This document shows positions 1-7,113 of a stretch of DNA of 24,512 nt, one piece after another. This DNA is from JBEAUL01 sp041161475 (GTDB lineage Bacteria > Pseudomonadota > Gammaproteobacteria > UBA6186 > Azoamicaceae). The position numbers were made by a program, and so were the translations under genes. Numbering within the stretch: the stretch's first letter is position 1; every line of letters begins with the position of its first letter. The stretch lies in NCBI GenBank assembly GCA_041161475.1, contig JBEAUL010000006.1, forward strand, positions 1-24,512, in the 5' to 3' direction. The notes under the pieces were generated by a model, which was not told the DNA's origin, did no database searches, and saw nothing but the letters and a program-made list of their open reading frames with translations.

Positions 1-645
1 CTATTGGGTATCTATAAAGAAATTTTTATTGAAATCAGTAAAATGACCTCAGATACCTTTGAGTTTGATTATGGGTCGGCAGCGCATTGTATAAAACAAT
101 TTAATGAAGGTAAGCTAGACATAGAGCCGGGTATTAACCCCGTTTGGCGACACGCAGAAAAAGTATCCGGACTCTATAGTATTCCCTTTGCAAAAGCGAC
201 CACTGTTTTGGTTGGCTTGAAGCCTTCCGGGGAAAAAAACAAACAACAGAAGATTGCGACACCAAAAAAAGAAAAAAAATTGAAGATAGGTCTTGTCAGA
301 GGGTATCCTTACCCAAGTTTATCGACTTATTTTTCAGAAGGAGCCTGGATACCCGTTTTTGCGGACAATGAGTTGGCTTTAATTGCCTTATTAAAACAAA
401 AAAAAGTCGATCAAATTGTGATTCAATCCTTGGTAATGGATTTCTTTATTCACTCAACAGATAAAAAATCAGCCGATCGGTATCTTATTAGTAAGCCCAT
501 TGAAACACAAGATATTATGCTAAGAGTCCACCCAGATAAAGCCAGTGCTATTCCTCGCTTTAACGAAGCCATTAAAAAATTACTGGACTCTGGAGCCATT
601 AAAAAAATCTATAATCATTATGGATTGGATGAAGCGGCCCCTTAA
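1..645 (+). CDS. Periplasmic amino-acid-type solute-binding protein, 5'-truncated by window edge
   Basis: The reading frame is open from base 1 and ends with TAA at 643-645, so the gene starts left of the window; the TTG at position 4 is just a codon inside it. The visible ~214 residues look like the later part of an SBP_bac_3 (PBPb) binding fold. 'GIYKEIFIEISK' resembles the usual lobe-1 segment that follows the N-terminal 'PP(F/Y)' motif. 'KKLKIGLVRGYPYPS' resembles the segment that enters lobe 2. The C-terminus 'NEAIKKLLDSGAIKKIYNHYG' matches the typical end of the family. The signal peptide and first strands are missing. Such proteins bind small solutes in the periplasm for ABC importers or act as stand-alone sensors. 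No permease gene is adjacent, so the ligand cannot be assigned. Confidence 0.75.
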   Translation, partial: LLGIYKEIFIEISKMTSDTFEFDYGSAAHCIKQFNEGKLDIEPGINPVWRHAEKVSGLYSIPFAKATTVLVGLKPSGEKNKQQKIATPKKEKKLKIGLVRGYPYPSLSTYFSEGAWIPVFADNELALIALLKQKKVDQIVIQSLVMDFFIHSTDKKSADRYLISKPIETQDIMLRVHPDKASAIPRFNEAIKKLLDSGAIKKIYNHYGLDEAAP

Positions 646-783
646 ATGGGATTATTAAAACAGGTGTGACCTAATACCTACCCCTTCTTTCGGTTTTTAG
701 CATCATTCTTAATAAAAAAACTCAAGCATTTTCAACATAATACCGATAATAGCGTAAGTATTTTCAAAAAATCGGTGTTAAAT

Positions 784-2478
784 ATGTCAGAAGAGCACAA
801 TCATTTAGCGCAAGAGGAAACCTTTAAACGTCAAGGTGAAGATTATTTTCGTCGTGAATTTTACGATCTGCTACAAGATGTTGGTACCAACGAAGAAGAG
901 ACTTTGAGGGTTAAAAATACGGTTATCAGCAAATATGTAGAAATGAGAAAATTAGGATTTTCTGAGTATATCAACTTATCAGAGTTAGAAAATTTATCTA
1001 CAAATACAAAAATTAATGAAATTAACGACATCAAGAAAGAATATACGAAAAAAATGATTGATAAAATAGAAGAAAAAATGAAACATGTCGTTAATCGTGA
1101 ACTAAAAAAACAAATAGACATGTTTGAAAAAATATATGGCAGTGAATGGATGTATATCATCAGTAATGAATCACGATTAATTTATTGCTTAATCAAAACA
1201 CTGGAAGATGGCATTAAAAAAGAAAAATGTTTAGAAATGATCAATGATTCGAATGCCGGATACAAAAATGAATATTACAAAGAAATAGCTGATTCCATTA
1301 ATTTATCTAAAAAAAATGCAGAAACGTATTTTCATGTGTTAATGGAGATTTTAAGAATCAATAAAAACATCAGTCATGTTGCCAATGGGCTGGTGAATGC
1401 AAAAGGGTTCTTTTCAAAAAGTTTTGATGAAAAAATGAGTTTTTTGTCCTCTATCGTAGAAAAGGTGAATAGAATAAAGCATTTGGAATTAATGTCTAAA
1501 AACGAGTCATTGAGCTTTTCTGAGCGTGATTTGGTTAAGAAATTTTATTTAGAGCAAAAAAAATTATTAAGTCAATTTCTTGTGTCGTCTAAAAATGTAG
1601 AAGAGTCTAGCTTCTTTTTAGAAGAAAGTTTGCCACTCTTTAATACAGAATCTGATAAAAAAGAAAGTGAATCTGTTAAGAATTTAACCGTGGAAAATAA
1701 AGCTTTTTTTGCTGGGATGATTTCTAGTATGATAAAAAATATCAAAATATTGTCAATGCCGTTTCATGAATTGTCTTTTAATGTAAAGCAACTGTATTTC
1801 AGTCAATCCTCGGAAGGGGAAAAGTGGTTTCGATTGAGCGTTGTCGCAACGGTATTCTTGGGGTTATTTTTAGGATTAATCGCTTTTGTATTTTTTTCTC
1901 CACAAGACTCTCTTTTTTACGAACAGCATGTTGCAAAAGTTCCGGTTGTGCTCGCTTTTTATTGGGCCGCTGCGAAGTTAAGTAATCATGTTTTTGACTT
2001 AACTGGATCAATGTATCGTGCTTATGAGCGATGGAAATATGGTGTGGAAGGACATGTAGATTATATTTTGACAGAGGATGCTAAGTCTTATTTTAGAGAA
2101 ATTGAATTGGTTGAAATGAGAAATTATTTTGTCCAAGAAATTGGCGCATCACAACGCAGGTTGAACAAAATAAAAAACAAAAATGCTGAAGCGTTCAAAA
2201 TAGAAGAAAATGTCATCAAGCAGTTGGGTTTGGCCTGGAAAATTATTCAAAGCGGTGGAATAGAGAGAGATAGGCTGAAAACCGTTAAAGCCGTACAATT
2301 GTGCTTAAAAGAGATTTATAAAATCCGATCGAATGCCTACCAAAATCAATTCTGGCGATACGATGATAGCAATGCCTATAATGTATTGGGCGTGTTTATG
2401 CAAAATTTGAGTCATGCTGAAAAAATGGATGTTGCTATGTTGCAAGAAAAATCATCCGATCCGACAATCGAAAAATAA
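784..2478 (+). CDS. Unrecognised AT-rich helical protein with central membrane hairpin
   Basis: I do not recognise a family. The gene encodes 564 aa from the ATG at 784 (567 aa from an in-frame GTG at 775); neither start has a clear Shine-Dalgarno. Roughly the first 350 residues are Lys/Glu/Asn-rich and predicted helical with coiled-coil character. A strongly hydrophobic stretch follows at about residues 350-375 ('VVATVFLGLFLGLIAFVFF'). A second, weaker one lies at about 386-402 ('VPVVLAFYWAAAKL'), so the chain probably makes a membrane hairpin with a short polar turn. The remaining ~160 residues are again charged and helical. There is no signal peptide. Base composition is extreme: sampled 60-base lines are 20-35% GC, well below the neighbours. 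Codon bias, lack of a recognisable domain and stand-alone position suggest lineage-specific or acquired DNA. A secreted effector is one possibility, but nothing here proves secretion. Confidence 0.8.
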   Translation: MSEEHNHLAQEETFKRQGEDYFRREFYDLLQDVGTNEEETLRVKNTVISKYVEMRKLGFSEYINLSELENLSTNTKINEINDIKKEYTKKMIDKIEEKMKHVVNRELKKQIDMFEKIYGSEWMYIISNESRLIYCLIKTLEDGIKKEKCLEMINDSNAGYKNEYYKEIADSINLSKKNAETYFHVLMEILRINKNISHVANGLVNAKGFFSKSFDEKMSFLSSIVEKVNRIKHLELMSKNESLSFSERDLVKKFYLEQKKLLSQFLVSSKNVEESSFFLEESLPLFNTESDKKESESVKNLTVENKAFFAGMISSMIKNIKILSMPFHELSFNVKQLYFSQSSEGEKWFRLSVVATVFLGLFLGLIAFVFFSPQDSLFYEQHVAKVPVVLAFYWAAAKLSNHVFDLTGSMYRAYERWKYGVEGHVDYILTEDAKSYFREIELVEMRNYFVQEIGASQRRLNKIKNKNAEAFKIEENVIKQLGLAWKIIQSGGIERDRLKTVKAVQLCLKEIYKIRSNAYQNQFWRYDDSNAYNVLGVFMQNLSHAEKMDVAMLQEKSSDPTIEK

Positions 2479-2501
2479 ACCTTCTCACCGCCGTTTGTTG
2501 T

Positions 2502-3161
2502 CTATGACAGCCTCATTTCAGGCACATCTCCCGTTACCACTAAGTTTCCTGCCGTATGTGCTCGAATATAATCGATACTGACACCTGGTGCGCGCTCTTT
2601 TAGGTGAAAAGCCCCGTTTTTAATGGATAGAAAAGCCAAATCGGTTACCACGTGATGAATGCAAGCGACGCCTGTGAGTGGTAGGGTGCATTGTGTTAAG
2701 AGTTTAGATTCGCCTTCTTTATTGGCATGCGCCATTGCCACAATAATATTGGTTGCACCAGCCACCAAATCCATCGCGCCTCCCATGCCTTTAACCAGTT
2801 TACCTGGTACCATCCAAGAGGCAATATTGCCTTGTTGATCGACTTCAAAGGCACCTAAAACGGTTAAGTCAATATGTCCCCCTCGAATCATACCAAAGCT
2901 GTCTGCGGAAGAGAAAAAGGCGGCGCCTTTGGTTGTTGTGATGGTTTGTTTTCCGGCGTTAATTAAGTCTGGGTCAACTGCATCTGGTGTCGGAAAAGCA
3001 CCGATGCCTAAGAGTCCATTTTCAGATTGTAGCATTACGGCAACATCCGGTGGAATATAGTTGGCGACTAAGGTGGGTATACCAATACCCAAATTGACGT
3101 AATATCCATCTTTAATTTCACGGGCAATACGTTGTGCGATTTGTTCTCGAGACAATGGCAT
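2502..3161 (-). CDS. scoB: 3-oxoacid CoA-transferase subunit B
   Basis: This is the beta subunit (219 aa, normal length) of the two-subunit CoA-transferase. With ScoA it moves CoA from succinyl-CoA (or another donor) to a 3-oxoacid such as acetoacetate. The N-terminus has the glycine-rich 'YVNLGIGIPT' segment. The family's 'SENGLLGIG' signature follows, whose Glu47 is the residue expected to form the glutamyl-CoA thioester. Later signatures include 'GGHIDLTVLGAFEVD' and 'MGGAMDL'. The ATG at 3161 is preceded by AAGGAT inside the end of scoA, and only 7 bases separate the two genes, so they are surely co-transcribed. The substrate (acetoacetate versus 3-oxoadipate) cannot be fixed from sequence; the sco/ato type is the better fit because no aromatic-degradation genes are nearby. 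Confidence 0.93.
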   Translation of the reverse strand: MPLSREQIAQRIAREIKDGYYVNLGIGIPTLVANYIPPDVAVMLQSENGLLGIGAFPTPDAVDPDLINAGKQTITTTKGAAFFSSADSFGMIRGGHIDLTVLGAFEVDQQGNIASWMVPGKLVKGMGGAMDLVAGATNIIVAMAHANKEGESKLLTQCTLPLTGVACIHHVVTDLAFLSIKNGAFHLKERAPGVSIDYIRAHTAGNLVVTGDVPEMRLS

Positions 3162-3168
3162 GGCGTGT

Positions 3169-3873
3169 TTATCCTTTTTCCGTTAGGGTGCGTTGTTCGA
3201 TACGCTTTTCGAAAGTACCGACAATAATGCGGTCAACGTAAATACCTGGGGTATGAATGGCATCCGGATCGAGGGCTCCGGTTGGTACAATTTCCTCTAC
3301 TTCTGCTACGGTGATTTTCCCTGCAGTTGCCATCATGGGATTAAAATTGCGGGCTGTTTTCCGATAAATTAAGTTACCCGAGGTGTCCGCTTTCCAGGCT
3401 TTTATTAAAGCAAAATCGGCTTTAAGCGCGGTTTCTAGTACATAGTGTCGTCCATTAAATTCTCTCGTTTCTTTTCCTTCTGCAACAGGGGTACCATATC
3501 CCGTTGCGGTATAAAAAGCTGGAATACCGGCGCCGCCTGCGCGAATTTTTTCAGCCAGTGTCCCTTGGGGAGTGAGTATGACTTGCATTTCGCCACTTAA
3601 AAACAAAGATTCGAACAAACGATTTTCACCCACATAAGAGCCAATCATTGTTTTGATTTGTCTCTTTTTTAACCAAAAACCCAGTCCAAAATCATCTACG
3701 CCTGCATTATTAGAAATGCAGGTTAAGCCTGTTGTACCCATTTTATAGACTTGCTGAATTAAGCCTTCAGGAATACCACATAGCCCAAACCCCCCGACCA
3801 TGACGGTCATTCCATCGGTAAAGCCTGCTAAGGCGCTTTCATAATTCGGAACGACTTTATCAAAACCTGCCAT
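3169..3873 (-). CDS. scoA: 3-oxoacid CoA-transferase subunit A
   Basis: This is the alpha subunit (234 aa) of the CoA-transferase, cytoplasmic, partner of the scoB product immediately downstream. The CoA-transferase signature 'GGFGLCGIPE' lies at residues 27-36. It is followed by 'SNNAGVDDFGLG' and the glycine-rich 'KIRAGGAGIPAFYTATGYGT', both family hallmarks. The start is supported by a good ribosome binding site, AGGAGA at 3882-3887, eight bases before the ATG. It is the middle gene of radA-scoA-scoB, with the radA stop only 21 bases upstream, so it is probably transcribed from a promoter ahead of radA. In metabolism it would activate or release acetoacetate, linking ketone-body or amino-acid carbon to acetyl-CoA. 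Confidence 0.93.
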   Translation of the reverse strand: MAGFDKVVPNYESALAGFTDGMTVMVGGFGLCGIPEGLIQQVYKMGTTGLTCISNNAGVDDFGLGFWLKKRQIKTMIGSYVGENRLFESLFLSGEMQVILTPQGTLAEKIRAGGAGIPAFYTATGYGTPVAEGKETREFNGRHYVLETALKADFALIKAWKADTSGNLIYRKTARNFNPMMATAGKITVAEVEEIVPTGALDPDAIHTPGIYVDRIIVGTFEKRIEQRTLTEKG

Positions 3874-3881
3874 GTTATTGT

Positions 3882-3887
3882 TCTCCT
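3882..3887 (-). promoter_or_regulatory. Ribosome binding site of scoA
   Basis: On the minus strand AGGAGA lies eight bases before the ATG of scoA. It sits in the short gap after the radA stop codon and confirms the chosen scoA start. Confidence 0.7.
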
Positions 3888-3894
3888 GTTGGTG

Positions 3895-5283
3895 TTATTG
3901 CTGAAACATGCATTCAACCGCTTGCGCCAATGTTTGTACGGGGAGTAATTCAATGCCGGGTAGCGTTTGTTTGGATTGGTTCATGGCCGGAATAATCGCT
4001 TTTTTAAACCCATGCTTAATGGCCTCTCTTAATCGTTCTTGACCACTCTGCACTGGTCGAATTTCTCCTGCCAGGCCCACTTCTCCAAAGACAATGCAGT
4101 CTCGAGGGAATACTTTTGCTTTAAAACTAGAGAGCACTGCCATCAACATGGCTAAATCGGCAGCGGTTTCACTGACGCGTACACCGCCGACGATATTCAC
4201 AAAAATGTCTTGATTGTAAGTTGCTATGCCTGCATGACGACTGAGCACAGCCAGCCCTAAGGCCAAGCGACTTTGATCTAAGCCAACGGTGACGCGTCTT
4301 GGGCTTGCTAAATGGCTGTCGTCCACTAAGGCTTGTACTTCTACCAACATGGGCCGAGAGCCTTCCCAGCTGACCATGACGACACTGCCTGGTGTGGCTT
4401 GATGATAGCGGGATAAGAAGATAGCAGAAGGGTTACTCACTTCTTTCAGCCCCAGTTCGTTCATGGCAAAAATACCCAGTTCGTTTACCGCACCAAAACG
4501 ATTTTTTACCGCACGAATCACTCGAAATCGCTGGTCTGATTCTCCTTCAAAATACAATACGGTATCAACCATGTGCTCTAAAACGCGTGGGCCTGCCAGA
4601 GCGCCTTCTTTAGTGACATGTCCTACTAAAAAAATGGTGGTACCGGTTTGTTTGGCAAAGCGCACCAATTGCGCAGCACTTTCTCTGACTTGAGAGACGG
4701 AACCTGGGGCAGAAGAAAGAAGCTCGGTGTAAATTGTTTGGATCGAATCGATCACCATGACACTGGGTTTTTCTTGGCTGGCCAAATAGAGAATACTTTC
4801 GACGCGGGTTTCGGTTAAGAGGCGAAGTTTGGCGGTAGGTAGCTGTAGGCGTTCGGCGCGCCATTTGACTTGATTCAACGATTCTTCACCGGTAACGTAC
4901 AGGGTAGGGCTGTGCTGGCTTACTGTAGCCAAGGTTTGCAGTAATAGGGTCGATTTACCAATTCCCGGATCTCCCCCAATCAGTACGACTGCACCGGCGA
5001 CCAATCCGCCTCCTAAGACCCTGTCTAGTTCTGATAACCCTGTTGGGGTACGTATTTCTTGGGAGAGCGTGACATCATCTAGCGAGTAAATCACATTGTC
5101 ATCGACAGCGGCATACCCAGCGCGACGAGCCCCTAGATTGGCGCTGGTAGATTTAGCTGAACTACTCACAACTATTTCTGTGAGGGTATTCCAAGCTTCA
5201 CAATCTCCACATTGGCCTGCCCATTTGCCTTGCATGGCACCACAAGCGGTACACGAATAGGCCATTTTAGGTTTTACCGTCAT
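3895..5283 (-). CDS. radA: DNA repair protein RadA (Sms)
   Basis: RadA is a RecA-like ATPase/helicase that extends D-loops during homologous recombination and processes branched repair intermediates in the cytoplasm. The 462 aa protein is full length and has all expected parts. A four-cysteine zinc finger lies at C11, C14, C25 and C28. Walker A 'GGDPGIGKST' spans residues 103-112. The RadA-specific 'KNRFG' motif is at 260-264, and the C-terminal Lon-protease-like domain includes 'SRHAGIATYNQDIFVNIVGG'. The ATG at 5283 has a weak GGGAT upstream; an ATG at codon 7 is a possible alternative start. It heads an operon with scoA and scoB, an unusual pairing of recombination and CoA metabolism. It is transcribed divergently from the gene at 5343, so their promoters must share about 60 bases. 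Confidence 0.97.
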   Translation of the reverse strand: MTVKPKMAYSCTACGAMQGKWAGQCGDCEAWNTLTEIVVSSSAKSTSANLGARRAGYAAVDDNVIYSLDDVTLSQEIRTPTGLSELDRVLGGGLVAGAVVLIGGDPGIGKSTLLLQTLATVSQHSPTLYVTGEESLNQVKWRAERLQLPTAKLRLLTETRVESILYLASQEKPSVMVIDSIQTIYTELLSSAPGSVSQVRESAAQLVRFAKQTGTTIFLVGHVTKEGALAGPRVLEHMVDTVLYFEGESDQRFRVIRAVKNRFGAVNELGIFAMNELGLKEVSNPSAIFLSRYHQATPGSVVMVSWEGSRPMLVEVQALVDDSHLASPRRVTVGLDQSRLALGLAVLSRHAGIATYNQDIFVNIVGGVRVSETAADLAMLMAVLSSFKAKVFPRDCIVFGEVGLAGEIRPVQSGQERLREAIKHGFKKAIIPAMNQSKQTLPGIELLPVQTLAQAVECMFQQ

Positions 5284-5342
5284 GTTAAATCCCAGTATTT
5301 ATCTGAGTAAAGTTATTGTTTGATTCAGTCGATAAGCTCAAT

Positions 5343-5771
5343 ATGAGAGAAGCCACAGAAATATTACTCAATGCAACACAGGTCACCCACAATACCTTGG
5401 GGAGTGGCTATGAGTTTATCTTAAATGCCGACTTAACTGTTCTTGAGTGTATAAAAATTGAATCCATGAAACAAGGGATTGTGACGCCAATTCCGCACCC
5501 AAGTCAAGCGCTGGAGGGCATGCTTTTTGAGTTAAACCATATTCGCGTGAATCCGCGTTTAGACAATCGTCGCATGATTGATCTCTTGACACAGGCATTA
5601 GGAGAAGTGGGTGTGCGCGTGCTAAATCGTCCGCATCACGATAGCATGGCCATGTGTCATCGACCCTTGGGGGAAATTACCGACAATGTGCGTTTGTATA
5701 TTGGCAATCTCAGTAAACTGATTTTCTTGTCACCCTCTCCACAAAAATTACGGCTGGTAAAAGCGCGGTAA
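5343..5771 (+). CDS. Small conserved-looking hypothetical protein
   Basis: I do not recognise this 142 aa protein. It is divergent from radA. The ATG at 5343 is in frame with a TTG at 5316 that would give 151 aa; neither has a convincing ribosome binding site, though GAGTAAAG stands before the TTG. The sequence has mixed alpha/beta character with no signal peptide or membrane segment. Recognisable stretches are 'GSGYEFILNADLTVLECIKI' near the N-terminus, a short 'RVNPRLDNRRM' and a His/Met-rich 'RPHHDSMAMCHRPLGE' in the last third. Composition matches its housekeeping neighbours and the frame is clean for its whole length, which argues that it is a real gene. No function is proposed. Confidence 0.65.
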   Translation: MREATEILLNATQVTHNTLGSGYEFILNADLTVLECIKIESMKQGIVTPIPHPSQALEGMLFELNHIRVNPRLDNRRMIDLLTQALGEVGVRVLNRPHHDSMAMCHRPLGEITDNVRLYIGNLSKLIFLSPSPQKLRLVKAR

Positions 5772-5820
5772 ATTATCGAATCATTCTCAGACTCACGGGC
5801 TAAGCAGACGGCTTGCATAC

Positions 5821-5850
5821 TTGAGTTTTTCTTTCCAGATAGGCTATAGT
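5821..5850 (+). promoter_or_regulatory. Candidate sigma-70 promoter of the ung operon
   Basis: TTGAGT at 5821-5826 and TATAGT at 5845-5850 are separated by 18 bases, and lie about 50 bases before the ung ATG. They match the -35 and -10 consensus at 4/6 and 5/6. This is the only good pair I see in the 128-base gap after the preceding gene. Confidence 0.4.
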
Positions 5851-5899
5851 CAGCATCAAGATTTTTTCTTTATTTTCACTGAGTTAGCTAGCATATAGT

Positions 5900-6649
5900 A
5901 TGAAATCGATCAAAACACCCCAGATTAGACTCGAGCCCAGTTGGAAAATCAAGTTATTAGACGAATTCGATAAACCTTATATGAATGCCTTACGTCATTT
6001 TTTGAGGGCAGAAAAACAACAAAAAAAAATTATCTATCCCAAAAGTGAAGATATTTTTAAGGCTTTCGAACTGACGCCTTTTCATCACACCAAAGTGGTG
6101 ATCGTGGGACAAGATCCCTATCATGGACCCAATCAAGCACATGGTTTGTCTTTTTCTGTCCCGACGGGTGTTGCGCCACCGCCTTCGCTACAAAATATAT
6201 TTAAAGCCATTAAGTATGATTTGAATATCAATCCGCCTCGTCATGGTTGCCTTGAATATTGGGGACGTCAGGGGGTTTTGTTACTGAACAGTGTATTGAC
6301 CGTAGAACATGGCTTGGCTGCTTCGCATCAAGGCAAGGGCTGGGAAATCTTTACAGACAGAGTGGTCTCGGCTTTAAATGAACGAAAAAGCCCTGTGGTT
6401 TTTATGTTGTGGGGAAGCTATGCCCAAAATAAAGGAAAATTTATTGACGCTGGTCGTCACCTTGTGTTGCGCTCAGCGCATCCCTCTCCGTTATCCGCAT
6501 ATAGGGGATTTTTAAATTGTCGCCATTTTTCACAAGCCAATACTTGTCTAGAAAAATGGGGTCAAAAACCCATTGATTGGCGGTTACCAGAACCCGAAGG
6601 ATTAACCACAGCGAAAATGAGGGTGCGTCGAGTAGGATTGCCTGCGTGA
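5900..6649 (+). CDS. ung: Uracil-DNA glycosylase, family 1
   Basis: Ung removes uracil from DNA, whether misincorporated or formed by cytosine deamination, and so starts base excision repair. The 249 aa protein carries the defining family 1 motifs. The water-activating loop 'GQDPYHG' has Asp72. 'LLLNSVLTV' contains the uracil-recognising Asn130. The DNA-intercalating loop 'HPSPLSAYRGF' begins at His194. A C-terminal extension of about 25 residues ('...EPEGLTTAKMRVRRVGLPA') goes a little beyond the usual end of the fold. The final stop overlaps the GTG start of the next gene by four bases, so ung is translationally coupled to the DUF4124 gene and then to recD2. Confidence 0.97.
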   Translation: MKSIKTPQIRLEPSWKIKLLDEFDKPYMNALRHFLRAEKQQKKIIYPKSEDIFKAFELTPFHHTKVVIVGQDPYHGPNQAHGLSFSVPTGVAPPPSLQNIFKAIKYDLNINPPRHGCLEYWGRQGVLLLNSVLTVEHGLAASHQGKGWEIFTDRVVSALNERKSPVVFMLWGSYAQNKGKFIDAGRHLVLRSAHPSPLSAYRGFLNCRHFSQANTCLEKWGQKPIDWRLPEPEGLTTAKMRVRRVGLPA

Positions 6650-7113
6650 AAAAAAGATGGCTTTTCATTTTGGTGGCTTGTAGCAGCATATGCATAACAA
6701 ATGCTGAGGCAACCATATACAAATGTATTTCGAGCGCAGGGGCAGTCACCTATCAAGACATTGATTGTGCAACCCAGTATCCAACGCATCATACCCCCCC
6801 TAAAACAATAAAATCACACAAAAAGTATGTATCTGCTGGAAAATCCGATGATAGGATGAAATCAGCAAAACAAGAAGCGCTCTTGTGTCGGCAACATCGT
6901 GCGATACAACGGGCACAATCCCTAAAACAACGAGAACGCAGGCAAGCTTTGTGGCGTGCCAATCGTTGCGAACACGCCCGCACACAAAAAGCAGATATCC
7001 AACAGATATTACGGCGTGGTTATCGTGGCAGTGCGGAACCTAAATTAAGAGAGCGACTCAAAGCCATTGAAGACAGAGAAAGACGATATTGTCAAACTAC
7101 ACGGCACCATTGA
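6646..7113 (+). CDS. Secreted DUF4124-domain protein
   Basis: This is a 155 aa protein, taken from the GTG at 6646 that overlaps the ung stop as GTGA. An upstream in-frame extension exists but would hide the signal peptide. The N-terminus 'MKKRWLFILVACSSICITNAEA' looks like a Sec signal peptide with cleavage after Ala22. An LVAC at residues 9-12 resembles a lipobox but sits very early. The mature start 'TIYKCISSAGAVTYQDIDC' is a typical DUF4124 module, with two cysteines (27 and 41) likely to form a disulfide in the periplasm. The rest is highly basic (many Arg/Gln) and helical. Its role is unknown, as for most DUF4124 proteins. The odd part is its position between two DNA repair genes, overlapping both. 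Confidence 0.8.
   Translation: MKKRWLFILVACSSICITNAEATIYKCISSAGAVTYQDIDCATQYPTHHTPPKTIKSHKKYVSAGKSDDRMKSAKQEALLCRQHRAIQRAQSLKQRERRQALWRANRCEHARTQKADIQQILRRGYRGSAEPKLRERLKAIEDRERRYCQTTRHH

Noticed and set aside
700..730. Possible PmrA-like box (CTTAAT...CTCAAG) before the orphan gene
   Set aside because: The spacing and second half do not match the CTTAA-N2-TT-N2-CTTAA pattern. The region is simply AT-rich.
6577..6645. N-terminal extension of the DUF4124 protein
   Set aside because: It lies wholly inside ung and would bury the signal peptide; the GTG overlapping the ung stop is a better start.
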